Notes under the pieces: generated by a model
Seen by the model: only the letters and a program-made list of their open reading frames with translations
Told to the model about the DNA's origin: nothing
Database searches by the model: none
Shown here: piece after piece, positions 21,501 to 33,200 of the stretch
Layout: each line of letters begins with the position of its first letter
How positions within the stretch are numbered: the stretch's first letter is position 1
Source: Certhia americana
Lineage: Eukaryota > Chordata > Aves > Passeriformes > Certhiidae
DNA: 64,000 bases
Assembly (NCBI GenBank): GCA_018697195.1
Contig: CM031870.1
Location: forward strand, 14,324,538 to 14,388,537
Direction: 5' to 3'
Translations under genes and position numbers: made by a program

Positions 21501-23051
21501 ACACTCCTGCGTGGCCCCAGGAGTGACCGTGACCACTTTTCCCATGGGGTGGGAACACGAAGCCAATTTTGTCCCCGGGCAACCCCTCAAAAAGCAGATT
21601 CTGGCTGACAAATGATGTTTTAGGGCATCACTGCAGCTCGGAGTCTCCAGCAGCATTCCGGACTAAACCACCCAACCCCACCAGCCCCAAATCCCGGCTG
21701 TGTCCTGAGGGGTTTTCACTCCTCTTGTGAAGGGATGAAGAGATGAAACCGCTCCCAAACCCACGCACCGAGCCCGCTGTTTGCTGTCACCTCTCCCCCA
21801 GCCCTCGGCAGGGTCACCCATCGCCCTGTCCCCCCAAAGGGACCCCCGAGAGGAGCAGGGGGAGCAGCCCCCGCCCTCCCCGAGCTGTCCGCAGAGCCGC
21901 ACGGCGTTAGCGCAGTGACTGGCTCCATCTGGCTTCCAGCGCCAGCAAAGGGAATTTTCATCCGCTCCCGCATCCGACAAATCCCTCCCGGGATGCCTGA
22001 GGTGCCTGAACCTCGCTGTCCCAGGGATGGGGACTCCTCTCCCACCGATCCCCCCCCAGCACACTTTATATCCGACCCCCTTCCAGTTTAAAATCTCCTC
22101 CTTTTCTCCCGGCTTGAGGAAAAGCTTTTCTCGGTCACTTTTCCAAACCCTTAGGCTGCCACGAGGTTTTCTCCAGGCTGGACAGCCCCAGCTCTCCCAG
22201 CCTGCAGAAGGGAGAGGAGGAAGGAGCTGCAGAACCTCTCTCAGCTCGCCCAGAAAGAACAGGAAAGGTTTTTCCAGCCCCCAACCATCTCCAGGGTCCC
22301 CTCTGGATCTGCTCTGACCCATCCAGGTCTGTCCTGTCCCGGGCTCCATTCAGGGGTGGATATTTGTGTGCACCAGAGGGCGGTTGAGAGGGAGAAGCAT
22401 CTCCCTGCCTTGCTGAACACCCCTCTCATGATGCAGCCCAGGACAAGTAGGGTTTGTGGGTTGCCAGCACCCATTGTCACCCCACGGCCCATTTGTCAAC
22501 CCCTGGCATCTCCAGGTGTTTCCCACCAGGGCCGGGAGGAGCGCTGGGGGTCGTGGCCTTGTGATGATGGGCAGGAGGAAAGTTGTTCTCCCTCCCTCTG
22601 CCACACTCCCAGCCTGTCCCTCCCTCCACCCAGGCACCCTGGGGACCAGGTTGCTCCCTCCAGCCAGCAGGAAGCCCATGTCCAGCTCTGGAGAGCTGAT
22701 ATGGGACAAGGAAAACACCATTCCCCTCTCCCTGCCTGCCCTGGTGCTGTCACCAGGATGAGTGAGACAAGGTGGCTGCCTCCCCTCCCTCTGCTCACCC
22801 CCCAGCTCAGTTTCACCTTCATGCACCCCCAAATCCCCACTCCCAAGGCCCCCTCTTTTCCCCACACCTCAGTGTTTGGGAGTTTTCCCCTCTTTGCCTC
22901 CAGCAACAGCCCTGGCCACCCTGAGTCATGTCTTGGGGATGTCACCTCTCCCAGTCCAACCAGTCTGGTGACGCGGTTCCACGAGGCCACGTGGGCCACC
23001 AGGGCAGTAATTGGCATCCCTGGGAGCTTCCAGAACATCAGGAACCTTTAC

Positions 23052-23079
23052 CACCCTCCCACATGAACCTCTGAGCCAT
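23052..23079 (-). CDS. Candidate first coding exon of CCDC78 (speculative)
   Basis: Read on the minus strand, ATG with a G at +4 opens nine codons plus one base and ends at a GTAAAG donor (23051-23046). The leftover single base would pair with the two-base start of the CCDC78 exon at 18988, keeping the frame open. It lies about 250 bases downstream of a perfect X-box. The nine residues are too few to align to any family, so this rests on phase and context only. Alternatives are translation from the ATG at 18961 or other unseen exons. Confidence 0.25.
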
Positions 23080-23326
23080 GGCAGGGCAGCAGGTGACACT
23101 CAGAAATGCCCATGGGGACCTTTTCCAGCAGCTGCCACCACTCCCCAGTCCCCACTTCAGTAGCAGGGACCAGGATGACCACAAACGTGGGTGACAAAGT
23201 GCCACTCCTGGGGCTTTGTCCCTGCTGGTGTCCCCAGTAGAGTGACACAAAACCTGTGGTGCTGGTGTCATCCCTCCCCTCCTTATGGGGCACCTTTTTG
23301 GTCCTGAACGAGGAGCAGGAGCGCTG

Positions 23327-23340
23327 GTTGCCCTGGCAAC
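23327..23340. promoter_or_regulatory. RFX X-box palindrome
   Basis: GTTGCCCTGGCAAC is a perfect inverted repeat (GTTGCC-2-GGCAAC) matching the RFX-family X-box. RFX2/RFX3 drive ciliary genes, and the nearest minus-strand gene, CCDC78, is a multiciliated-cell gene. Binding is inferred, not shown. Confidence 0.6.
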
Positions 23341-25460
23341 GTGAAATGCTCTCCTCCAGACAGGGACAATATTTGGCAAGATTTGCTAAAAATACTCCCT
23401 AACTCAGCTGTGACAATGCCACACGTGTCACCTCCCTGCTCCCCTCAGGGCTCACTGTTGGGTGCTATCCCTGCTGGTGTCCCTGGTCCCTCCCCCTGGC
23501 TGGGTGGGGATGGAGCAGCAGGGGATCTCCCGGGGTCCCACAGCAGATGTGGCCCAGCACTGTCCCCTCCCCAGTTCAGGACACAACAGGGACCCCAGGG
23601 ACAGCTGTCCCATGTCCCACCCAAAGGAGACCTGGGAAGCTCCCTGAGGAGAGACCTGCCAGGCACAGGAGGGCTGCTGGGGAAGGTAAATGATTCCTTA
23701 GAGTTTAAATAGGTTTAAAAACTACTTTTGAATGATTTTGCTGCTTTTCCTAATACCATTACAACCTTCTCCATGACAACCAGGGGAGGGGCTCAGACTT
23801 TGGTCCCGGCCCGGGAGTTTATCTGTCGGAGCTGAAGTGGTTGGGGGGATCAAACTGGGGGGTCCACACAGGCCAGGGACACACTGGGATAGGTCACCCA
23901 CTGTGGGGACCCACCCTGAGGTCCCCAGAGTGGCCGTGGAGCTGTGATTCAATGGACAGATGGGGGGTCTGGGGTGCAGGGACCCACTCCTGCAGGGTGC
24001 CAGCATCTCTGGGGACACATCTGGAGGAGAGGCTGCCAGGGAGGTTCATAGGTGGAGGCAGGCTTGGAGGAGATGCCTCCAGGATCTCTAAAGGTGCAGA
24101 TGGGTCCAGCTCCTCCCTACAGCACAACCACACTGGGAAGGGATTCCCTTATTTACCCTCTTTATTTTCCTATTGCATCTCATTTGATATTTCCCCAGGG
24201 AGGGCTGCTGGAGGCAGGGATAAACCTGCTCCCAGCTTCAGGCAGGGCTTGTTTAAACTTCCCAACGAGGTTTTGTGGGTTTTGGCTGGCTGACCTGTGC
24301 TGGTTCAGCTCTTTTTAGCTTCCAGATTGATTACACCTTGTGTCAATATGTGCTCAGTGCCTATTAGTGGGTGCATGTATCCCTATCCCTCGTTTCTCCC
24401 TCCTGATCTATAAATTCCCAGAAGACAGGATTAAAATAGAGGGGGAGGAGAATTCCACTCAGGAATTCTCAAATTCCCAAAAGGGAAAAGGAAAAACAGA
24501 GCCTGTGGGAAAGATGGATGGCAAGGCTGGAGCCTGGGTGTCTCTCTCCACCACCTCCTCCCATGGGCACGGCAGTGCCTGGTGAAGAGCTGAGGTGTGC
24601 CCTGTGAGCTGGGGAAATGCCAGGTTCCCATGGGAAGGGGCAAAGTGGGAGCCTGGTGGGATGCCCGTGGTGTGGGAATGGTGAGGGAGAGAATCCCTGC
24701 TCCCCCTGCACCTCCCAAAGCAATCTGGGGGAAGCAGGGCTGGGAAGAGCAACCCCAGGGCAGGGATCCTTTTCCTGGAGGTGTGGGTGTGAGTGGTGCC
24801 AGCCTGGTGCATCCCCAGGGAAGAGTGGGGCTACCAGGAAGGTTTAGCCACGGCTTTTTCATGTTGCCCCACTTGCTGGGGCTTTTTCTTTCTTTTCCTT
24901 TCCTGGAAACTGGTAACAGATTCCACAGAACCTGTGTTGGAGCCTGGTGGGGAAATAACCTGGGACACGGGGATGAGGTCAGCGTCCTCCCCGGGGTGGT
25001 TTTGATGAGCTGCCAGGGGAAGAGTGTGATTGCCAGCCCTGGAGCATCTCCCACCCTCATCCCACTGCATGGGGGGCTGGCAGAGGAGCGGGGAACCCCT
25101 GGCTTTGCTCTCTGTTTTCCCTTCGGCACAGAAGCACCGGGCAGAGCAGGGTGTGGAGCTCCCAGCACCATCCCCACCGGCGAGGCAAGACGGGAAGGAA
25201 AATGGGAAATGCCCGGGAGGGGTTGAGAGTTCCGCCCCCGAGGCTTTTAGCACCGCACAGGGAAGAGTTTTTTCCCCTTTCCCAACTCATTTCCCACTTG
25301 CATGACCATAAATCCTCAGGTGTTTCAGCTCATCTCATACTAAGGCTGATCCCCAAACCCTTAATCCCTGGCTCCTATGGATGCTCCAAGCCCCAGCGTG
25401 TGGTTTTTGAGTCCTGATGGAAAGTGAGGAGCCACTGCCAGGGCTTATCCCAGGGCATCC

Positions 25461-25492
25461 CGGCAGGGCAGGGCAGGGCAGGGCAGGGCAGG
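25461..25492. repeat. (GGCAG)n microsatellite
   Basis: About six GGCAG units upstream of IGFALS. Confidence 0.9.
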
Positions 25493-25861
25493 ATCAGGGT
25501 TGCTGCTCAGGACCCTCCAGGAGCTCAGGGCAGGCTGGGGGGACACCCGGTGAGTTTGCCCCATTCCTCCCCCCACACAAACCCCATCTCTGTCAGGTTC
25601 CCGGACATCTCGTTCCACACCCTCGTTCCGAATTGCCCCAAAGGCAGTCCCAGAGGTGGGGGAACAGCGAGGAGCCGGTGCCGGAGCCCCTGGCTGTCCC
25701 CGGGGCTCAGCCACGGCCCGGGCCAGCAGCAGTGGGGTTAAGGCTGGCCGGGCGGGCGCCTGGACAGGCGTCAAGGTGGTTGCTCCATCCATCCCTGCGC
25801 AGTCGGAGGGGCCGGAGAGCGGAGCAGGAGCGGGAGCAGGAGCCCTGCCCTGCCCGCCGCC

Positions 25862-28305
25862 ATGAGCGCAGGCAAAGGTGAGGCTGGAGCTGCCCTCGGC
25901 CAGGCTGGGGGGACAGGCAGGGACTGGAGGGGGGACACGCTCAGGCTCTGCCGGGCTCCAGTCACCCTTTCCTCTGCTCCTCCTCCGCTGCTAATGAGGC
26001 GTTTTGGGGGTCCCCGAGCTGCCGGGGGTGGGGGTGTGGGGTGGTGCAGGCACTGCAGGGCAGAGCCCGGACCTGGATGGGGAGTGCGGGGATGGGCAGG
26101 GACCGTGGTACCGAGACCCTCCAGTGCTGAGGGAATCACAGGGGACAGAGGGGAGGGGGGAACAGAGGGGTCTGGGGGGCCTCCCCATGAAAGGGAGAAG
26201 CTGCCGCAGCAGCATAGAGGTGAATTCGGGGGAGGTCAGAGCTGTGGCAGGAATGGGGGGATGATCTCGGACCGTTTCTCGAGGGAATCCAACCTCCGAA
26301 AACTCCCGCAGCTGCCCCGTGTGTGCAGCGGGCTGGGAGCGACCCCTCCACCCCCCACACATCCCTCCCGAGCCCCAGCGGGGCGGCACCCGGCCAAGGG
26401 GTCCCCAGGGTGTCCCGAGGGTGTCTCCACGGTGTCCCCAGAGCAGCCGCAGCCCTGCACTGACAGCGTCCCCTTTTCCTCCACCCCGCAGCAGGCATCC
26501 CTCTCCTGCTCCCCCTGGCCCTGCTGCTGGCTGCCGCCTCCCAGCCCCCCGGGGGGGACCCCCCGAAGGAATCGGGGGACGGGGACGGCCCCCGCTGCCC
26601 CAGCCCCTGCGCCTGCAGCCTGGACGATTACAGCGAGGAGCTGAACGTCTTCTGCAGCGGCCGCAACCTGACGCACCTGCCCGAGGACGTGCCCCACAAC
26701 GCCAAAGCCCTATGGCTGGACGGCAACAACTTCACGCTGCTGCCGGCCGCTGCCTTCAGGAATTTGTCAGCCCTGGACTTCCTGGACCTGCAGAGCAGCC
26801 AGCTGGGCTCCGTGGAGCAGCACGCCTTCCACGGGCTGCGCAGCCTCTACCACCTGCACCTGGAGCGCAACCGCCTCAAGCAGCTGGCCCCGCACACCTT
26901 CCTGCACACCCAGAACCTCGTGTCCCTCAGCCTCAACAACAACCACTTCAGCAAGGTGGAGGAAGGGCTCTTTGCCGGACTCTCCAACCTCTGGTACCTG
27001 AACCTGGGCTGGAACTCGCTGGTGGTGCTGCCTGACAAGGTGTTCCACGACCTGCCCAACCTGAGGGAGCTGATCCTGGCTGGGAACAAGCTGCCCTACC
27101 TCCAGCACCAGCTCTTCTGCAGCCTCACCGAGCTGAAGGAGCTGGACCTGAGCGGGAACGCGCTCAAGGGCATCAAGATCAACGTCTTTGTCAAGCTGCA
27201 GAAGCTGCAGAAGCTGTACCTGAACCACAACCAGATCAACGCTATCGCGCCCCGCGCCTTCGTGGGCATGAAGTCCCTGAGGTGGCTGGACCTGTCCCAC
27301 AACCGCCTGGTCTCCCTCTACGAGGACACCTTCCTGGGCCTCCTGAGCCTGCACGTGCTGCGCCTGTCCACCAACTCCATCGTCAGCCTGAGGCCCAGGA
27401 CCTTCAAGGACCTCCAGTTCCTGGAGGAGCTGCAGCTGGGGCACAACCGTATCCGGAGCCTGGCGGAAAGGACCTTCGAGGGGCTGGGGCAGCTGGAGGT
27501 GCTCAGCCTCAACAACAACCAGCTGCAGGACATCAGGGCCGGGGCCTTCCTGGGGCTGCACAACGTGGCCGTGATGCACTTGTCTGCCAACTGCATCAAG
27601 GTCCTGCCTGACTTTGTCTTCAAAGGGGTCACCAAGCTGCACAGCCTCCACCTGGAGCACAGCTGCGTGGGCAGGATCCGGGCCAGCACCTTCTCCGGGC
27701 TCTCCAGCCTGCGGCGCCTCTTCCTGCAGCACAACAGCATCTCTGTCATCGAGGACCAGAGCTTCAGTGAACTGCACGAGCTCCTGGAGCTCGACCTGAA
27801 GCACAACAGGCTGAGCCACCTCTCGCCCCGGCTCTTCGTGGGGCTGAGCAACCTGGAGTACCTCTTCCTCTCCTCCAACCAGCTCCTGGAGATCTCCCAG
27901 GACACCTTCAGCCCGCTCCAGAGACTCTTCTGGCTCGACCTCTCCCACAACCAGCTGGAGACACTGGACAACAGCGTCATCTCCCCCCTGGCCAACCTGC
28001 GGTACCTCAGCCTGAGGAATAACTCCCTGGAGACCTTCTCGGTGGCCTTCCTGTGTCCCCCCTTCGCCCTGGAGCAGCTGTGGCTGGGGGGCAACAACTG
28101 GCACTGCAACTGCTCCCTGAAGGGCCTGCGGGACTTCTCCCTGCAGCACCCCGCCGTGGTGCCGCGTTTCGTGCAGTCGGTGGCCGAGGGGGACGACACC
28201 CACGTCCCCATCTACACCTACAACAACCTCACCTGCCTGTACCCCCCGGGCCTGGCGGGGCTGGACCTCCGAGACACTGCCGAGGACAGCTTTGCTCACT
28301 GCTAA
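25862..28305 (+). CDS. IGFALS: Insulin-like growth factor binding protein, acid labile subunit, two coding exons
   Basis: Exon 1 (25862-25877) encodes MSAGK plus one base. Exon 2 (26492-28305, or from 26495 by a NAGNAG acceptor) completes about 609 residues (human 605). A hydrophobic signal peptide spans the junction ([16 protein letters not shown]). An LRR N-cap with CPSPCACS follows, then about 20 leucine-rich repeats of 24 residues (LxxLxLxxNxL), and an LRR C-cap with [10 protein letters not shown] and NLTCLYPP. Several N-glycosylation sequons are visible. The known role is a secreted liver glycoprotein that holds IGF-I/II with IGFBP-3 or -5 in a 150-kDa ternary serum complex. A short first exon followed by one large exon is the conserved gene structure. 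It is tail to tail with NUBP2, as in human. Confidence 0.97.
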
Positions 28306-28795
28306 GCTGAGCTGACCCTCCCAGGGACCCTCATCCGTCACCTCCCTGGGCCCAGCCCGGCCCCCCCCGGGGCAGCAGCAGCAGCAGCTGGGGCTTGGTG
28401 GCCACCCCAGATGAGCACAGATTTACCACCACCTCCAGATGCTGGATGGGCACCAGCCCCCTGGGCTTCAAACTGAATATTTCAGTTCTTTAATATTTAA
28501 ATGGCAGCCCCCAGGGCAGAGCACGGTTATTCCCAGCAGGAGCATCTCTGGATGGGGGAATGCTGCACCCCCAGCCCTACAGCCACAGCAAGGGGCAGCC
28601 CTGCCCAGGCCAGGACTTTTATAAGACAAAGCACAGCGTTTTCCTGCCATGGAACACTGGAGAAATCCTAAAAGCTCCTCCATCCCGAGCTTAGGGAAGG
28701 GGGCAGAGGACTTGCTGCAATGATTCCTTGCAGCAGCAGGTGTAGGCAGGGCACAGAAAGCCACTCGTTGCTCACCTGATAAATGGCAGCAGACA

Positions 28796-28801
28796 AATAA
28801 A
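28796..28801 (+). terminator. IGFALS poly(A) signal
   Basis: AATAAA 490 bases after the IGFALS stop, the first perfect hexamer downstream. Confidence 0.7.
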
Positions 28802-30217
28802 CCTTTGGAGCTATTGCAACCCACTTTGTAAGTTATATTTTTTCCAAAGCTCATGCTGCCCACGGCTGGGATTTCTCCCCAGAGCCCCTCAGGGTGAGGG
28901 ATTCAGGCTCTCGGGGGGCTCCCAGCATTTCCTGCAAGCTCTGGGTGGGTGGCACGTTCCCAGGGAGGGAGCAAAAAATGCCCAGCTATCCCACAGAAGC
29001 CAACAGCCCTGACAGATTCCAGTGCTACTGCCCAGCTCTCCAAATCCCAGATAAGTGTCCAAAGGTCAGACAAAATTTTCCTGGAAAATCGCATGAGGGG
29101 AAACCTGCTCGGCCATGGGTCCTTGTGCAGAGGGAGCAGGGCTGGATGCTGCTCCTGCTCTCCTCTAGGCAGTGCCTGCTGCTGCTGTAATCCAGCCTCG
29201 TTGGTGGAAATCCAGGATTTCCCTGTCTTCCCCAAACCTCACTGTGAGGGTGAGTCCCAAAGGCAGAGAGGGAGGCAGGCAGGAGGGGCTCAGAGTGCAG
29301 GAGGGAGGGAGATGAGATGCAAGGCCACCACCTCCACTGCTTCCCCTGCTGAACTCAAACCTGCAGGTCCCATGGGAGCAGCTGCCCGTGGGAAGAGGTG
29401 CAGGGAACAGGATACTGGGAAGCAAATGAAACAGGAACCACCTGGGGATACAGAGGAGCCCCAGAATAGCTGGGGCAAAGCATCCCATGAAGGGCTGCCA
29501 GGGCTGGCTCGCAGCAAAACAAGGGACAGGCTGGATCCTGGCACTGTTATAGGAGAGATTCAGCTGAATTCCAGCCAGGAAAACAGGGAAAAGCAGGAAG
29601 CACCTGGATGCAGGTGAAGGACCAAGACTCCAAAGATGCAGCAAGGCCTGAAGCCATGGAAAAATGGAAGTGGCAATGTCACATTTTAAGAAAAGGGTTT
29701 TTACTGCCTGGAACCTTGAGAACAATTCCTGAGTCACACAAGCCCAGCAGGCCTGAGGCCTCGTTTCCAGCACAATGGGATTCAGCTCCCAGACAGCTCC
29801 TGCAGGCATTTCCTCACACCCAGCCCACGCTGAGCCCTCACCACCCAGCAGGAACCAGGGAGCCAAGAATTCCAGGCACAGGGGCCTGGCCTGGAGCACC
29901 CAGCACCACTCAGCCACTGAAACAAGTCCTGCATGATCCATCAGGCAGGGGCAGCCGGAGAAGGCAGCAGCACATGGAGCCATGATCCAGGTGATCAGAG
30001 GAATGCTGAGGGAAGGACAGCACTCAACAGCGGAGCTCCGGAGTCTCTTTGAGTCTGAGGGGATGCAGCCACTTCCCTCTGGAACTGCCAGCAGCAGCAG
30101 CATGAATCTGTGCTTCCCCTCCCACCCTAGTGAGCCAGTTTGAGTCAAACAGCTCCTGCATCCCCTTCCCACTGCTGGGGCTGCCAGGCTGGCACCAGTG
30201 CAGCTCCACACCTCCCC
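28802..30217. other. Intergenic region between the IGFALS and NUBP2 3' ends
   Basis: No repeats or RNA genes are recognised. The minus strand carries an unassigned 348-codon open frame (30211-29165) starting just past the NUBP2 stop. No clear NUBP2 poly(A) hexamer was found. Confidence 0.5.
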
Positions 30218-33200
30218 TCAGGAGTTCGTCTGCGACGTATCCAAGATCTGCTGGGCAATGTGAGTCAAGGCAGGGAAGGCAGAGCTCTTGGGAAACTCTT
30301 GGATGAAGTCTCTGCCTTCTTCCAAGCTCTGGCTGAGCTGGGGGTCCAGGGGGACGCAGCCTGTGGGACAGGGGAGGGGAGAGTGAGAGCTCACTCCCTG
30401 TGCAGCCAAGGTCTGCAGGCAGGGATAAAAACCACACTGCCACAGTCAGCTCCAGGGAAAGTGCTAGGGAAGAGCCCCCACTGCCCTCCCTGAGCTCTCC
30501 AGGAGATAATTCTCACCTGCAAGTACCTCCTCTGGATTCAAGACCCCAACCCAACCCTGGTGCTTCAGGAGAGGGGCCCTCCCCCCTGATCCCAGCCCTG
30601 TCCAGGGACAGGGTTCAGACCTCAGCCCCCACTTCTCAGGAATGCTCCAGCTGTTTCAACACGGTTTTCACAGAGCTCCAGGCCTGTTTACACTGCCACC
30701 ATGATGGCAGCAGTCAGAGCAGGCTGCTGGCATCACCATCTCTGCCCCAGCAGGGCCAGGAGCCCGCTGTGAGGACCTTGGATGACAGAGGAGCAAAGCA
30801 CAAACCTCAGCTTTCCTCACAGCGCAGCCCACCTGCCCCTGTGAGGCTCCTTCTCTGTGCTCAACCCTCCCAGAGCACCACGAGATCAGCCCTGAGCAGA
30901 GCTCTGCTCCAGAGGCCACTCACCCAGGAAGGGCACCCCGGCGTGCTTGGCCAGCTCCTCGCCTCCCCCTTTGGAGAAGATGTTTGTGCATTCCTGGAGG
31001 AGGAAGAGCAGTGAGTCAGGAAGGTCAGAGCCCTGTGTGACAGGGCAGGAGCTGCCAGATCCTGAGCAGAGCCAGCTCCCCTCCACCCTCCAGCCCCAGG
31101 CATTCCCTGTGCCCCCGCCCTCTCCCAGAGCCCAAAGCTGGCAGCGTCTCCTCGCCCTGGCTCACAGCATCACCCTCATGGCATTTCCCAATTCTCCACC
31201 CAAGGCTCAGAACCCCACCACCACAAGGAAGAGCCCACAAGAGCCCCAAGGCTGGGCAGGAGGATCAGGAGAGCTCACAGAGCAGTGAGGGCACACGAAG
31301 CCGCTCATGTTCTCCACGATGCCGAGGATCCGCAATCCTGCCTTCCTACAGAACGTCAGCTCCCGCCTCACGTCCCCCACGGACACAGCCTGAGGGGGAA
31401 CAGCAGGAATTTGGGATCCCTCCAGCCACACTGACTGTGGCTCCAGAGCAGATGGATAGAACAAACATCCACAGACAGCCCTGGAGTGCATTTTCCCTCC
31501 TCCACACCCGCTGCCTGCCAGGAATGCCAGCTCTGTGTCCGACCTGAGGGGTTGTGACCAGGACTGCTCCGAGCAGCTGGTGGGGCCTCAGGGCCTCCAC
31601 GGTGGAGATGTGCTCATCAGATGTGCCCGGTGGCGTGTCCACAATCAGGAAGTCCAGGTCCCCCCAGGCCACGTCGGTGACAAATTGTTTGATCAAAGCT
31701 ATGGAAACAAAAGGGGCAGATCAAAACCCAACCCAAACCACAACGGGGTTCAGCAGGTGGGACAGGGGACAAGGCTGCCTGTCAGCACAACACGTGCTGC
31801 AATCTCCACACCTGAGTGATTTCAACCCATCCTTGTGGAACAGGAGCTTCGTTCCCCCAAGGAATAACCTCTCCAGGAGGCAGCAGCAGCTCCAGGAGGG
31901 TTCACAGGAGGATTCCCCAGCAGCACACCCCGGTGTTACCGTCTCAGGCTTTATAAAAATATTTTTTGCGCTCTGTTTTTCACCACGGCTGCACCGAGAA
32001 ACACGAGAATGTACAAAGTCTTTTTTTTTCCCCAGCCAGAGTTTGAAGAAGTGGTCATGAGCCGTCTCCTCTGTTATTTCATTGATTGTTTATTCTTTCT
32101 TATCTCTAACATTTTCTTCCTCTGACCCACAGAGATCTGCACTGCAGGTCAGTCCAAGGCACAAAACCCCAGGCACACTCCTCCCCACACAGGGTGCTGT
32201 GTAATTTTATATTAAAACCCACATAAGCAATATTTATACAAAATCCCTAATAACTATTATTCGTGCTAGAAAGCTAGGCTCTATGCTAAACCAACCAGAA
32301 AGTGCCACCTTCACAGCAGAAAATGGGGCAGAGAAGAAGGAAGAAGCCCAGAAACCACTGGGATCCTCCATCTTGCCATCCTAAAAACCCCATATATGTA
32401 AAATTCTCACCCTGTGATACACTACATACTATTCTACTGTCTAATACATACTCTTGAAAATTCTTGCTTCATCCTAGAGCCTAAAACGCCCTTTTTCCAC
32501 GAACAAAGCTTAAAAACATTGTTCGTCAAAGCTTTTTCATCCCTTAAACACGTCAAGAAATATTTCTCAGAATTTCTTCATTCCCACATTACCGTTTTTC
32601 TTGGGTCCCCTCCACACCACGGCATCGTCCGGCCTCTCCAGCAGGAAGCCGATGGACATGAGGGCGATGGCTTTGTCCTGGCCCACGAAGACGGGGACCC
32701 AGCCACTGTCACACTGGTGCACGGCGCTGTCCTGCACCCTCAGCATGCGGGGGATGCTGGGGCCACACAGGTCCACGTCCAGGATCCCCACCTGGGGACA
32801 GCCCAGCCCTTCAGACAGGCCCAGCAGGGTGGGTTCAGGAACCCCCGACCACCCAAATTTGGGCTGCCCACAGCATTTCCACGACAGCATCTGCAGCTCA
32901 GCAGCCACGTTTGAAACGCAAATGCTTTAAATTTTATATCCCTCCTGAACTTCTTCTCCCCAGGGAGCATCTCCTGATTCCAAGTGCCAGAATCCAAGTG
33001 CCACTGGCTGCACAGAGCCTTTAAAAAGATCCTGAGGGAATTCAGTCAGTCCACTGCCCACATATTTCCTTTTTGTCCCCATTTTAAGATTCCTTGAGCT
33101 CACCCACCTTACCCCACAGAAGGAGTGAAGGCAACACCACTAAGCAGCAAATTCAGGTCCCAGTGCCAATTCCAACAATAAATATTGGGGGATTTGATAA

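Larger units (their letters stand above)
18989..25861. other. Intergenic region CCDC78-IGFALS
   Basis: No confident gene lies here. It holds two CR1 tails, an LTR-like block (20870-21345), a 20-bp minisatellite (21395), an RFX X-box (23327-23340) and a candidate CCDC78 first exon (23052-23079). Open frames of up to about 250 codons at 22356-23066 (+) and 24431-25177 (-) show no family similarity I recognise. Confidence 0.6.

Noticed and set aside
21895..21925. GCGTTAGCGCAGT resembling part of a tRNA
   Set aside because: No acceptor stem, anticodon arm or GGTTCRANTCC box around it.
22356..23066. 236-codon plus-strand open frame upstream of IGFALS
   Set aside because: Proline/serine-rich, no similarity, and it overlaps the X-box region and candidate CCDC78 exon; probably chance.
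26767..28341. 524-codon open frame on the minus strand
   Set aside because: Antisense shadow of the IGFALS leucine-rich repeats; GC-rich codon bias keeps it open.
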